Shown piece by piece: positions 1-8,807 of a DNA stretch of 64,000 nucleotides. How positions within the stretch are numbered: position 1 is the first letter of the stretch; every line of letters starts with the position of its first letter. The stretch is from Leyella lascolaii (lineage in GTDB: Bacteria > Bacteroidota > Bacteroidia > Bacteroidales > Bacteroidaceae): contig NZ_LT556049.1 of assembly GCF_900079775.1 (NCBI RefSeq), forward strand, positions 239,130 to 303,129, given 5' to 3'. A program made the translations under genes and the position numbers. The notes beneath the pieces were generated by a model that was not told where the DNA came from, ran no database searches, and saw only the letters and a program-made list of their open reading frames with translations.

Positions 1-267
1 AAGGGATGGACCGAAGCTCTCACGATGATGCCTGTGGGCAGCAAGTGGGAACTGTACATACCGCAGAATCTGGGTTACGGAGCACGTCAGGCAGGAAAGA
101 TAAAGCCTTACTCCACACTCATCTTCACCGTCGAGCTGGTGGGCATAGACAAGCCCGAGCCTGCTCAGGAGAGTCTGAAGAACACGGGCGACAGCTCAAA
201 GAAAGACGCCCGGACAGTCAGGAAGACAAGAGCGGAAAGAAGAAAAGCGGCTGCCGGAAAGAAATGA
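1..267 (+). CDS. FKBP-type peptidyl-prolyl cis-trans isomerase, C-terminal part (5' end outside window)
   Basis: The reading frame is open from the first base, so the gene starts upstream. The visible 88 residues contain the C-terminal half of an FKBP fold: [25 protein letters not shown] and then [12 protein letters not shown], the usual last beta strand. FKBPs catalyse cis-trans isomerisation of X-Pro bonds, and in Bacteroidales they are usually periplasmic or outer-membrane folding factors; the signal peptide cannot be seen here. After the fold comes an unusual tail of about 38 residues rich in Lys, Arg and Ser ([20 protein letters not shown]), probably disordered. A strong terminator follows about 50 bases downstream. 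The family call is firm; the subfamily (Mip/FkpA-like) is inferred. Confidence 0.88.
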   Translation, partial: KGWTEALTMMPVGSKWELYIPQNLGYGARQAGKIKPYSTLIFTVELVGIDKPEPAQESLKNTGDSSKKDARTVRKTRAERRKAAAGKK

Positions 268-315
268 CGGTATGTCAGCTGAAACAATACTGACAGCCTA
301 CGGCACGCAAACACC

Positions 316-358
316 AAGCCGGGCATCGCACAATGACAGTGCGGTGCCCGGCTTTTTT
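316..358 (+). terminator. Rho-independent terminator after the FKBP gene
   Basis: AAGCCGGGCA and TGCCCGGCTT form a GC-rich stem, extended inward by CGCA/TGCG, with a short loop and a run of T on the 3' side. It closes the FKBP transcription unit. Confidence 0.85.
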
Positions 359-1094
359 ATCATACAAATACCTTATTATATATGCCGATACCGCCATAGA
401 CCGCGCCATAAAAGGCATGTCCGCATGTGCTCCGTCCGCACCGCTCCACCGCCGCACGCATGCTTCAACGGGAACGTACACATCGTCCGGTCGATTCTTA
501 ATGTCAAATAAATTTACCGGAAAAAGGCATGCCGTCAACCGGCATTCTACAGAGCGCACAACGGGACACACACCGCCTGAAACCGGAACGGCATATGTCG
601 TACATCTGAAAAACACCATCCTACAGCGCATAAATCACATTCCGTACGCGCTCCACGACCGAAACATCGCACGGAAAAGCATGTTCCGCCACGCCATAAA
701 GCCAATATCACACCGCAGGAAAGGCTTTTTGGCAGTGCGGAAGAGCCCGTTCCGCATCACCGAAAGGCGTCTTCTGCGGAGCGATATGTATAATACGCTG
801 ACACTCAAAAGTTTATCTAATCTCTCCAAAATCAGCGTATACGGCGGCAAAAGCCTTTCCGTCTGCAAATGGCGCGGTCTCATGAAGGCTGGTGTAATGA
901 TTTTTTACCACATCTGAAAAGCCGTCTCCCCACACCGCGCGGCAGGCAAAAGGCGTGCCGTCCCCACTCCATCACGACAGCCATGCGTCCCCGTCACGGC
1001 GGTTTCCGTTCTCCGCAACGCTCCGTCACCGACCCTTCCCCCGTCACGGCAAGATGTCACAATGTAAACAATTAGCATATTTTTAATACAAATA
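359..1094. other. Gene-free spacer of about 740 bases
   Basis: No credible gene is seen. The long open frames here have no recognisable protein features and cross the repeat array at 661-782. The rest is unremarkable; scattered GGAAAAG/TTTCCG fragments at about 850-920 look like decayed repeat units. Confidence 0.6.
661..782. repeat. 22-bp tandem array, GCGGAA family (degenerate)
   Basis: About five units of roughly 22 bases with consensus GCGGAAAAGCC then TGTTCCGCA. Each unit is itself an imperfect inverted repeat (GCGGAA...TTCCGC). Unit starts are near 671, 714, 736 and 758, with one weak unit between. The same family occurs at 6613, 17881, 30270, 45901 and 57721. Confidence 0.7.
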
Positions 1095-1129
1095 TTGTTG
1101 TCCATGTCATGGGAATTGACTACATTTGC
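1095..1129 (+). promoter_or_regulatory. Bacteroidales-type promoter of the Lrp gene
   Basis: TTGTTG near 1095 is followed after about 20 bases by TACATTTGC (1121-1129), which fits the -33 TTTG / -7 TAnnTTTG pattern. It predicts a leader of roughly 30 bases before the ATG at 1161. Confidence 0.65.
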
Positions 1130-1160
1130 TTTCAAAAAGTAAAATTAAAAACAAGTCATA

Positions 1161-1625
1161 ATGGAAAAAATAGACAGACTCGACAAGAAGATTCTCGGGA
1201 TACTATCAAAGAATGCCCGCATACCTTTTAAGGATGTGGCAGCCGAATGCGGCGTTTCAAGAGCCGCGATACACCAGCGCGTGCAGCATCTTGTGGAAGA
1301 CGGAGTGATCACCGGAAGCGGTTTCGACGTCAATCCGAAGAGCATCGGCTACACCACATGCACATACGTAGGTCTCAATCTCGAGCGCGGCAGCATGTAC
1401 AAGAACGTGGTGCAGCGTCTGCTGAGCATACCCGAGATAGTGGAATGCCACTTCACCACAGGTCCGTACACCATGCTCGTGAAGCTCTACGCACGCGACA
1501 ACGAACAGCTCATGGACCTTCTCAACAACCAGATGCAGGGCATCCCCGGAGTGGTATCTACCGAGACGCTCATCTCGCTCGAACAGAGCATAAAGAGAGA
1601 GATACCGGTACACATAGACGACTGA
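1161..1625 (+). CDS. Lrp/AsnC family transcriptional regulator
   Basis: A 154-residue protein of normal length for the family. Residues 4-55 form the AsnC-type winged helix-turn-helix (RLDKKILGILSKNARIPF, then CGVSRAAIHQRV). Residues about 65-150 form the RAM/ligand-binding domain that makes dimers and octamers and senses amino acids. These regulators act on amino-acid metabolism genes, often their neighbours. Here the next gene, 110 bases downstream on the same strand, is a peptide and gamma-glutamyl hydrolase, so local control is plausible but not shown. The start is supported by a promoter about 35 bases upstream. Confidence 0.93.
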   Translation: MEKIDRLDKKILGILSKNARIPFKDVAAECGVSRAAIHQRVQHLVEDGVITGSGFDVNPKSIGYTTCTYVGLNLERGSMYKNVVQRLLSIPEIVECHFTTGPYTMLVKLYARDNEQLMDLLNNQMQGIPGVVSTETLISLEQSIKREIPVHIDD

Positions 1626-1735
1626 GCCCTACGCAGCCTGCGGCAGGACTCCGGCGACGGGCGTCAGGCATATTCCCCTCCGCAGGCGGCACTCTTTGTT
1701 TACCACAGCATCATGCAAAATACCCCTCGCAAGAA

Positions 1736-3505
1736 ATGAAATCATTTGATCTCAACGCGATAACAAAAGACATTTACTCGGCTTATCCGGAGGCGGAACG
1801 CAAGCCGCTGATAGGCATAACGGCAAACTACACCGACGGAGACGCCTCGCTGCGCGACCGCTACTACACTCAGATAGCGGATGCCGGAGGCGTGCCCGTG
1901 ATCATTCCGCCGCTTGCCGACAAAGACATAATCATCAACACGCTCGACAACATCGACGCGCTGCTGCTCACTGGAGGCGCCGACCACAACCCGCTATGGA
2001 GCGGACAACAGCCCCAACCGGGTCTGCACAACATCAATCAGGCACGCGACCTGCCCGAGCTTCTCGCCACACGGCTCGCCTGCAACCGCCAGATGCCCAT
2101 ACTGGGGATATGCCGCGGCATGCAGACCATAGCCATCGCACTGGGCGGAGAGGTGTGTCAGGACATACCTCATACGCCTCAGCTGATAAAGCACTCGCAG
2201 GAAGCCGACCGCACGGAACCTACACACAGCGTGGACATAGAGCCCGACTCGGCTCTGCACGGCATATTCGGCGCAGACCGGATATTCGTCAACTCCTTCC
2301 ACCATCAGGCAGTGACGTCGCCCGGAAAGGGCATGCGCATAACGGCGACCGCGCCCGACGGCACGGCAGAGGCGATGGAAAGCACATGCCACAAGCCCGT
2401 GATAGGCGTGCAGTGGCATCCGGAATGGATGGGCGCGGACGGTCTGCCGCTCTTCAGATGGCTCGTTGACGAGGCACGACTCTTCAGTGAGGCGAAGCGC
2501 ACTCACGCATCCACGCTCACCCTCGACACCCATTGCGACACCCCGATGTTCTTCTCCCAAGGCATAAGATTCGAGGAACGCGACCCCAGGATACTCGTGG
2601 ACCTGCACAAGATGGACGACGGACGGCAGGACGCGGTGACCATGGTGGCATATCTTCCGCAGCCCGCCGAAGGACAGAAGTTCGCTGATGTGGCGCAGTT
2701 CGGCACCGAGAGCCCGAAGGACTACGCCGACCTCATCTTCGACAAAATAGAGGACATCGCCGCGCGCAACGCCCTACACCTGTCCATAGCGCGCACTCCA
2801 GCCGACCTGTATGAGGCGAAACGGCTCGGACGCAAGTCCATAATGCTCGGCATAGAGAACGGTCTGGCTATAGAGGACAGCCTCGACAACATCGACCACT
2901 TCGCACACCGGGGCATGGTATACATGACTCTGTGCCACAACGGAGACAATGCCATCTGCGACAGCGCACGCCGCAGCAAGGGGACACACGGCGGAGTGAG
3001 CGCCTTCGGAGCGGAAGTGATAAGGCGGATGAACGACCTCGGCGTGATGGTGGACATGAGTCACGCAGGCGAGAAATCGTTCTACGACGCGCTGTCCATA
3101 AGCCGCGCGCCGATAGTATGCTCCCACTCCAACTGCCGCGCGCTGTGCGACGTGCCGCGAAACCTCACCGACGACCAGCTGCGCGCCATAGCACGTAAGG
3201 GCGGAGTGATGCACATCACGCTCTACCACGGATTCCTCCGCACAGCAGGAGAGGCGTCCATACTCGACGCCATAGCCCATCTGGAGCATGCCATAAGCAT
3301 AATGGGGACCGCCCATGTGGGCATAGGCACCGACTTCGACGGCGACGGCGGGGTGAGCGGAATGGCTGACAGCAGCGAGATGATAAACTTCACGCGCATG
3401 CTGCTGCGCCGCAGATACTCCCCGGAGGACATCGCCCTGATATGGGGAGGCAACTGGCTGAGGGTGATGGACACGGTGAAGGGCATGGCTGCCACAACAG
3501 CATAG
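1736..3505 (+). CDS. Fused gamma-glutamyl hydrolase (C26) + membrane dipeptidase (M19)
   Basis: One 589-residue chain carries two complete enzymes. Residues 23-250 are a class I glutamine amidotransferase-like peptidase C26 (PuuD-type gamma-glutamyl-GABA hydrolase): LLLTGGADHNP, nucleophile Cys126 in LGICRGMQ, and His228/Glu230 in VQWHPE. Residues 261-585 are a renal-dipeptidase-type M19 domain: zinc ligands His266/Asp268 (THCD), Glu374 (GIEN), His443 (DMSH) and His464 (CSHSN), and Asp533 in GTDFDG. The linker is short. No signal peptide is visible from this start, so a cytoplasmic enzyme is likely. Together the activities could cleave gamma-glutamyl bonds and then dipeptides, for example glutathione to Glu and then Cys-Gly to Cys and Gly; that substrate is inference. 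I chose ATG 1736 because the upstream part of the frame overlaps the Lrp gene and lacks homology. There is no obvious promoter, so it may be cotranscribed with the Lrp gene. Confidence 0.9.
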   Translation: MKSFDLNAITKDIYSAYPEAERKPLIGITANYTDGDASLRDRYYTQIADAGGVPVIIPPLADKDIIINTLDNIDALLLTGGADHNPLWSGQQPQPGLHNINQARDLPELLATRLACNRQMPILGICRGMQTIAIALGGEVCQDIPHTPQLIKHSQEADRTEPTHSVDIEPDSALHGIFGADRIFVNSFHHQAVTSPGKGMRITATAPDGTAEAMESTCHKPVIGVQWHPEWMGADGLPLFRWLVDEARLFSEAKRTHASTLTLDTHCDTPMFFSQGIRFEERDPRILVDLHKMDDGRQDAVTMVAYLPQPAEGQKFADVAQFGTESPKDYADLIFDKIEDIAARNALHLSIARTPADLYEAKRLGRKSIMLGIENGLAIEDSLDNIDHFAHRGMVYMTLCHNGDNAICDSARRSKGTHGGVSAFGAEVIRRMNDLGVMVDMSHAGEKSFYDALSISRAPIVCSHSNCRALCDVPRNLTDDQLRAIARKGGVMHITLYHGFLRTAGEASILDAIAHLEHAISIMGTAHVGIGTDFDGDGGVSGMADSSEMINFTRMLLRRRYSPEDIALIWGGNWLRVMDTVKGMAATTA

Positions 3506-3539
3506 AAAGGAGACATGCCGCCATGAGGACGGCAGAATA

Positions 3540-4580
3540 ATGACAGACAACATACAGAAGACAATGAGACAAATCCGCATAACAATGGCTATAACAGCCG
3601 CAATGATAATCACCGCGGCGTCGTGCGCATCTTGCAGGAACGCGAAAAAGACTTCAGGCGACACTCCGGCAGACTCCGTGGCACTCGCAGGACCGGAGTT
3701 CAACGCCGACTCGGCTTACAGTTTCGTGGCTAAACAGTGCTCGTTCGGTCCGCGGACAATGAACAGCAAGGCGCACGAAGAGTGCGGGGAATGGATAGCA
3801 AGCAAGTTCGAGGCATACGGAATGGAGGTGGAACGGCAGCGCGCCGACCTCAAAGGATATGACGGGACAACCTTGCGCAGCTGCAACATCATAGCACGCT
3901 ACAACCCGGAAGCGAAGAAAAGGATAATCGTCTGCGCACACTGGGACTCGCGCCCGTGGGCGGACAACGACCCCGACACCGCCAACTGGCGCAAGCCTGT
4001 CATGGGAGCCAACGACGGAGCGAGCGGCATCGGAGTGATGCTTGAGCTGGCACGGCTACTCAAGAACGACAGTACGCTCAGGCTTGGCGTGGACTTCGTG
4101 TGCTTCGACGCGGAGGACTGGGGAACGCCCGAGTGGGCTGACACACCGTCGGACAACGACTCCTGGGCTCTCGGAGCGCAGCACTGGGCTACCCATCTGC
4201 CCGAGGGCTACACGGCGGCATACGGCATTCTGCTCGACATGGTGGGCGGACAGGGCGCGCGCTTCCACCAGGAAGGGATATCGAAGAGCTATGCCCAGGA
4301 CATCGTGAACAAGGTGTGGGGAGCCGCCCACAGCATAGGCTACGCCGAATATTTCCCGATGACCGACGGCACAATGGTGAACGACGACCACGTTCCGCTC
4401 AATGAGAAGGCGGGAATACCCACCATAGACATCATACCATACCATCCGGAATGTGCCCAAAGCTCGTTCGGTCCGACATGGCACACAGTGTATGACGACA
4501 TGGACCACATCGACGCGAACACTCTGAAAGCCGTGGGACAGGTGATGGTTCAGGTGATATACACCGAGAGCGCGGAATGA
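3540..4580 (+). CDS. M28-family glutaminyl-peptide cyclotransferase-like lipoprotein
   Basis: A 346-residue protein with a lipoprotein signal (hydrophobic stretch, then TAASC with Cys29) and an M28 zinc-exopeptidase fold. Likely zinc ligands are Asp159 (GANDGASG), Glu192 (FDAEDWG) and His315 (PTWHTVYDD), with HWDSRPW at 134-140. This set, with a single metal, is typical of the bacterial glutaminyl cyclases known from Porphyromonas and Bacteroides. Those enzymes convert N-terminal Gln of exported proteins, exposed after signal-peptidase cleavage, into pyroglutamate. It would sit in the periplasm, anchored to a membrane. A second in-frame ATG at 3564 (MRQIRITMAI) gives a neater signal peptide and could be the true start. 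It lies 34 bases after the C26-M19 gene, probably in the same operon. Confidence 0.88.
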   Translation: MTDNIQKTMRQIRITMAITAAMIITAASCASCRNAKKTSGDTPADSVALAGPEFNADSAYSFVAKQCSFGPRTMNSKAHEECGEWIASKFEAYGMEVERQRADLKGYDGTTLRSCNIIARYNPEAKKRIIVCAHWDSRPWADNDPDTANWRKPVMGANDGASGIGVMLELARLLKNDSTLRLGVDFVCFDAEDWGTPEWADTPSDNDSWALGAQHWATHLPEGYTAAYGILLDMVGGQGARFHQEGISKSYAQDIVNKVWGAAHSIGYAEYFPMTDGTMVNDDHVPLNEKAGIPTIDIIPYHPECAQSSFGPTWHTVYDDMDHIDANTLKAVGQVMVQVIYTESAE

Positions 4581-4623
4581 CCGGCACGCGGCGAGGCATA
4601 CTCCGTGATACGGAAACAAACAT

Positions 4624-4655
4624 AAAAGGCGGACATCATGACGTGTCCGCCTTTT
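4624..4655. terminator. Bidirectional terminator between convergent genes
   Basis: AAAAGGCGGACA and TGTCCGCCTTTT form a perfect stem with a short loop. T-rich DNA follows on the plus side and A-rich DNA on the other, so it can serve both the M28 gene (plus) and the DUF4294 gene (minus). Confidence 0.85.
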
Positions 4656-4697
4656 CCTTTTATTATTATTTGATGGGCGCATTATTATTATAAGAAC

Positions 4698-5318
4698 CTA
4701 CAGCTGCCCTGCCTCAACCATCAGCACCACCCTTTCGGTGAGACGGTCGATGCCCTCCGGCTCATACTTCTTGGTGAGACTCGCCCCGAACAGCATGGCG
4801 AACGCCTGATAGAATCCTGCCCTTATGGGTCCGAGAAACGCCTGTATGAGTTGGTAGGACGACGAGTTGCACTCGCGGTAGACAAGTTTTATGAGCAGCT
4901 TTCCCTGCTGATAGGACAGCTTCTTCATACGTGGCGTGTACTCCTTGCGTATGCTTTTCTCCACAAGTTTCATATGGGCGTCGCGCGCCTTCTTGTCGGG
5001 CAGCGTCTGGAGATACTCGTATGTCTCTATGATGATGCGGTTCACCTCCTTCGCTATGGGCAGCACCTTCTTCACGTTTGCCACGAGCCGGTTGTAGGCG
5101 GCGCGCTGCTTCTCGTTCTTGAATACCGGAGCGGGATAGACATACACGCTGTTCATCTCCACATACTGTATGCTGTCGCCGTTGTCGTCGAGCACCTTGC
5201 TCACCTTCACCATCGGCTCGAGCACTCCTCCGTCAGCGGTGTCGCCTCCGTCGTTCTGCGCGGCGCATCCCGCCGACCACATCAGACAGAGTGTCAGAAC
5301 AATAATAAACCTGTCCAT
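4698..5318 (-). CDS. DUF4294-type lipoprotein
   Basis: A 206-residue protein from the chosen start (MDRFIIVLTLCLMWSAGC), with a lipobox Cys at about residue 18. The body contains MNSVYVYPAPVFKN, a mixed-charge helical segment (KKVLPIAKEVNRIIIETY) and YRECNSSSYQLI, as in the conserved Bacteroidota DUF4294 family, whose function is unknown. The upstream in-frame ATG at 5351 is rejected because the -7 element (TATTTTTGC on the minus strand, 5336-5328) lies between it and 5318. The gene stands alone, convergent with the M28 gene. Confidence 0.82.
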   Translation of the reverse strand: MDRFIIVLTLCLMWSAGCAAQNDGGDTADGGVLEPMVKVSKVLDDNGDSIQYVEMNSVYVYPAPVFKNEKQRAAYNRLVANVKKVLPIAKEVNRIIIETYEYLQTLPDKKARDAHMKLVEKSIRKEYTPRMKKLSYQQGKLLIKLVYRECNSSSYQLIQAFLGPIRAGFYQAFAMLFGASLTKKYEPEGIDRLTERVVLMVEAGQL

Positions 5319-5327
5319 ATAACAAGC

Positions 5328-5336
5328 GCAAAAATA
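5328..5336 (-). promoter_or_regulatory. -7 element of the DUF4294 gene
   Basis: Minus-strand TATTTTTGC matches TAnnTTTG. It would start transcription only a few bases before the ATG at 5318 and decides the start codon in favour of 5318. Confidence 0.6.
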
Positions 5337-5483
5337 CATATAAAAAATCATTCCGACCGGCAGAACGCATTATTTTTATCTCTTTTTTGCACGCCCACGC
5401 ACACAGACGGCACCTCGGCGCACAGGCGGCGGACGCGGTAAGGGGCTGTATGCCCGTGCCTGCGGTTGGCTGACTGCGCACGG

Positions 5484-6302
5484 TCAGAGCACGTCGAGAT
5501 ACTTCTCGAGAGGTATGCCCCGGTTCTTGTCCTCGTTGTCCTTGTTGAGGTCGATGAGCGTGTATACGGCGTCCATCGCCCTGCGGGTGCTCGGCTTGAG
5601 CATCTCTCCGTCGAGCAGACGCCCTATGAGCACCGCCGAGAAGATGTCGCCCGTACCGGGGAAATGTACCGGAATCTCGGTGTAGGGCAGACAGAAATAC
5701 TCCCCGTCCACATGATTGTAGCCCACCACCGACGGCTGACCGTCCACAGGGATGCTCGTGATGAGCGCCGACTTGGTGCCCAGAGCCAGGAGTGCGTCGG
5801 TGAGACGGCGCGCCCCGTCGCGGCTCACACCCCGGGCGTCGTACTCCATACCCGTGAGATAGCATGCCTCGGTGTGGTTGGGAAACACCAGATGGGCTAC
5901 GCTCACCATCTCGCGCATGCTCTTTATCGCCTCACCGGTGACTCCGTTGTAGAGCTTTCCCTCATCACCCATTATCGGGTCGACGAATATCACCGTGCCC
6001 GAGGCAGCCTGCTCGCGGCAGTAGTCGGATATCATGCGCGCCTGACTCTCCGATGCCATGAAGCCCGTCGCTATGGCGTCGAAGGTGAAACCCAGCTCGC
6101 GCCACACGGGAAAGACACCTTTTATATAGTCGGTTGTCTCAAGAATGTTGAACTTGCCGTAGTCGAGCGTGTTGGACACAAGTGCCGTCGGCAGGTTGTA
6201 AGTGGGATGACCCATGTACGAGAGTATCGGCAGCATCGCGGCGGTAGCCACCTTGCCATATCCGGCAATGTCGTTTATAAGCAGTATCTGTTTCTTTTTC
6301 AT
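5484..6302 (-). CDS. pdxY: Pyridoxamine/pyridoxal kinase (PfkB-type vitamin B6 kinase)
   Basis: A 272-residue ribokinase-fold kinase. The N-terminal INDIAGYGKVATAAM matches the pyridoxal-kinase substrate loop and LPTALVSNT the segment that follows. Residues near 120 carry FVDPIMGDEGKLY, and HFPGTGDIFSAV near 230 is the anion hole with the catalytic Asp. It phosphorylates B6 vitamers with ATP in the cytoplasm as part of PLP salvage. A thiD-like hydroxymethylpyrimidine kinase is less likely given the pyridoxal-kinase-type N-terminus. It is a single-gene unit with its own promoter. Confidence 0.85.
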   Translation of the reverse strand: MKKKQILLINDIAGYGKVATAAMLPILSYMGHPTYNLPTALVSNTLDYGKFNILETTDYIKGVFPVWRELGFTFDAIATGFMASESQARMISDYCREQAASGTVIFVDPIMGDEGKLYNGVTGEAIKSMREMVSVAHLVFPNHTEACYLTGMEYDARGVSRDGARRLTDALLALGTKSALITSIPVDGQPSVVGYNHVDGEYFCLPYTEIPVHFPGTGDIFSAVLIGRLLDGEMLKPSTRRAMDAVYTLIDLNKDNEDKNRGIPLEKYLDVL

Positions 6303-6320
6303 CTTATTCGAGTTTCGCCT

Positions 6321-6329
6321 GCAAACTTA
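6321..6329 (-). promoter_or_regulatory. -7 element of the B6 kinase gene
   Basis: Minus-strand TAAGTTTGC, about 20 bases upstream of the ATG at 6302, fits TAnnTTTG and predicts a very short leader. Confidence 0.6.
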
Positions 6330-6612
6330 CACAAAATAGTCGGAATAAGCGAATTTTTTCATTATTCGCTCGCACGGAAGCACATGTCGCGGACGTCTCA
6401 CGGCTGCGACACACTCCCGGAGGGGCATCCAGCCGCCTCGGAACACACCCGACGGAAACGCATAATTATACATAATAACAGTAAAAAATATTGACAACAG
6501 AAAACAACAAAACAGAAACGGCAGGGCGCGACGGACGCCTCCGCGATATACGGAAAGCGACCCTGCATCCTACTTTCTTCCCCTTCATACTGCCGGACAG
6601 TCTCCGCCATAG

Positions 6613-6736
6613 CGCGAAAAAGGCTCTTCCGCACCGCAGAAAGCACCGTTCCGCACCGCAGAAAAAGCTCTTCCGACACACGGAAAAGCCCGTTTCGCAT
6701 GGCGGAAAAGCCTCTTTTGCGACGCTGGAAAAGGGT
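6613..6736. repeat. 22-bp tandem array, GCGGAA family
   Basis: Six units with exact 22-base spacing (about 6613, 6635, 6657, 6679, 6701, 6723). The consensus is GCGGAAAAGCC followed by CGTTCCGCA; each unit is an imperfect palindrome. It lies in a 945-base gene-free space between the divergent B6 kinase and CoA-transferase genes. Open frames across it are products of the repeat. Confidence 0.85.
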
Positions 6737-6858
6737 TTTTATTATGTCGGACAATATATCTTATTGTGTGTCAGCAGAATATGTAAAACGCCCAAAAGCC
6801 GCGTATTTGCAGCCGAAAGCATGTCTGCGCGCAAAAACGGCGGTATTTTCGCGTTGCG

Positions 6859-6968
6859 ATGTATATTTATACATGCGCCCATGTATATTTATGCATGCTT
6901 CCATGTACATTTATTCATGCTTTCATGTATATTTATTCATACATCAATACATATTTGCGCATATTCGT
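6859..6968. repeat. 22-bp tandem array, ATGTATATTTAT family
   Basis: Five units start at 6859, 6881, 6903, 6925 and 6947, exactly 22 bases apart. The first contains ATGTATATTTATACAT, a palindrome except at its centre; later units diverge. Loose copies (TGTATATTTATACAG near 7113) continue toward the CoA-transferase promoter at 7210. The sequence is unrelated to the array just upstream although the period is the same. Binding sites for a dimeric regulator are possible. Confidence 0.8.
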
Positions 6969-7209
6969 GCTGCGGACGGCACGGCATGCTGCGGTTTTTC
7001 TTCCGCCTCGCGACAACATGAAAGGAGACGCTCCACTGGCTCCCCACTGTGACGCGACAAAGGAATGGCGGAGGCACGGATATGCACATTTCTGCATATT
7101 TAACGGTTATTTCTGTATATTTATACAGTTTTAGTGCCTTTTTGAATGTATTTTTGTAAATTTATGCAGAAAATCATGTCGCAAGGCGTGTTTTATGCTT
7201 TAAAATAAC

Positions 7210-7218
7210 TAACTTTGC
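7210..7218 (+). promoter_or_regulatory. -7 element of the CoA-transferase gene
   Basis: TAACTTTGC fits TAnnTTTG and is followed about 30 bases later by AAGGAG and the ATG at 7249. Confidence 0.6.
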
Positions 7219-7248
7219 CATCCGAACAAACAATAGACATTTAAGGAG

Positions 7249-8751
7249 ATGGCATACACACGCATAACGGCTGCCGAAGGCGCAGCGATGATAAAGGACG
7301 GCGACAACATCGGATTCAGCGGATTCACCCCCAGCGGTGTCCCCAAAGCCGTGACGAGGGCACTGTCGAAACGCGCGCGCGAAGAGCACGAGGCAGGCAA
7401 ACCGTTCGCCGTGGGCGTCATCACGGGCGCATCGTCGTGCCAGAGCCTTGAGGGAGACCTCGCGGCGGCTCATGCCATAAAGTTCCGCGCGCCCTTCTCC
7501 ACCAACGCCGACTTCCGCAACCACGCCAACCTGGGCGAGATAGACTATGAGGACATGCACCTCGGACACATGGCTGAGCGTCTGCGCAGGGGTTTTTATG
7601 GTGACATTGACTGGGCTGTGATAGAGGTGTCTGCCATAGAGGAGTATGGCGGAAAGTGCCGCGTGTATCTCACCTCGGCAGACGGCATAGTGCCGACAAT
7701 AGCGCGTCTGGCGAAGAGAGTGATTCTGGAGCTGAACACTTTTCACAATGCCGACGCACGCTATCTGCACGACGAGTATGAGTGTCTGGAGTATCCTTAC
7801 CGCCAGCCCATACCTCTGACAGGCGTGGGACAACGCATAGGCACGGAGTATCTGGAGATAGAGCCGGGCAAGATAGCCGGAGTGGTGGAGTGCTGCATAC
7901 CAGAGGAGGCGCGCACCTTCAAGCCCTCGACTCCCGACACCGACATGATAGGCCGTCACGTGGTGGACTTCTTCCTGAGCGACATGCGCGCCGGACGCAT
8001 CCCCAAGTGCATGTTCCCCATACAGAGCGGTGTGGGCGTGACGGGCAACGCGGTGATGGAGGCTATCGGACAGTGCGACGACATGCCCGTGGTGGAGGTG
8101 TTCAGCGAGGTGGTGCAGGACGCCATAGTGGACCTTATGCTCAAAGGACGCATCTCGCAGGCGTCGGTGGCGGCGATGACAGTGTCTAACGAGTGCCTTA
8201 AGAAGGTGTATTCCAACATGGACTTCTTCCGCAGCCGTCTCACGCTGCGCCCGAGCGAGCTGTCCAACTCGGCGGAACTCATACACCGGTTCGGTGTGAT
8301 AGCGATGAACACCGCGCTGGAGTGCGACATCTACGGCAACGAGAACTCGAGCCACGTGTGCGGCTCACGGCTGATGAACGGCATCGGAGGGTCGTGCGAC
8401 TACGAGCGCAACGGCTCGATAAGCATATTCTACACGCCGTCGACAGCCAAGGGCGGGAAAATCAGCGCGATAGTCCCCATGTGCAGCCACATCGACTCCA
8501 CCGAGCACGACGTGGACGTGATAATAACCGAACAGGGCATAGCCGACCTCAGAGGAAAGGGTCCGGCACGGAGAGCGGAGGAGATAATAAACAACTGCGC
8601 GCACCCCGACTACCGCCCGTTGCTGCGCGAATACCAGCGCATAGCCACAAAGGGACACTGCCCCGGTTCGCTGCGCGCCGCCTTCGCATTCCACGACACG
8701 CTCACAAGAAAGGGTGACATGAGGCTCACCGACTTCGCCGAGTATCTGTGA
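7249..8751 (+). CDS. Acetyl-CoA hydrolase / succinate CoA-transferase family enzyme
   Basis: A 500-residue class I CoA-transferase with both halves present. The N-terminal half has GFSGFTPSGVPKAV near 22-35. The C-terminal half has the catalytic Glu287 in FSEVVQD, which forms the glutamyl-CoA thioester. Near the end are GGSCDYERNG and ITEQGIADLRG, typical of the acetyl-CoA hydrolase/transferase family. It probably moves CoA between acetate, succinate or propionate, fitting the succinate/propionate fermentation of Bacteroidales; the exact acyl pair cannot be read from sequence. The leader carries AAGGAG just before the ATG. It is a single-gene unit with a 22-bp palindrome array upstream. Confidence 0.92.
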   Translation: MAYTRITAAEGAAMIKDGDNIGFSGFTPSGVPKAVTRALSKRAREEHEAGKPFAVGVITGASSCQSLEGDLAAAHAIKFRAPFSTNADFRNHANLGEIDYEDMHLGHMAERLRRGFYGDIDWAVIEVSAIEEYGGKCRVYLTSADGIVPTIARLAKRVILELNTFHNADARYLHDEYECLEYPYRQPIPLTGVGQRIGTEYLEIEPGKIAGVVECCIPEEARTFKPSTPDTDMIGRHVVDFFLSDMRAGRIPKCMFPIQSGVGVTGNAVMEAIGQCDDMPVVEVFSEVVQDAIVDLMLKGRISQASVAAMTVSNECLKKVYSNMDFFRSRLTLRPSELSNSAELIHRFGVIAMNTALECDIYGNENSSHVCGSRLMNGIGGSCDYERNGSISIFYTPSTAKGGKISAIVPMCSHIDSTEHDVDVIITEQGIADLRGKGPARRAEEIINNCAHPDYRPLLREYQRIATKGHCPGSLRAAFAFHDTLTRKGDMRLTDFAEYL

Positions 8752-8807
8752 CATGACACGTTCCATAAGCACATCATCCCCCCAATCAACATCGCATCCC
8801 TAAAAGT

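Larger units (their letters stand above)
6330..7209. other. Gene-free intergenic space with two repeat arrays
   Basis: Apart from the arrays at 6613-6736 and 6859-6968, I see no gene. The remainder (6737-6858 and 6969-7209) is low-complexity or A/T-rich, with scattered GCATATTT-like words. Confidence 0.6.

Noticed and set aside
333..917. Open frame of 194 codons upstream of the Lrp gene
   Set aside because: It runs through a degenerate 22-bp repeat array and has no recognisable protein features, start context or promoter.
6699..7134. Short overlapping open frames with YIYTCAHVYL-like repeats
   Set aside because: The peptides are the translation of the 22-bp ATGTATATTTAT array in three frames; not a protein family.
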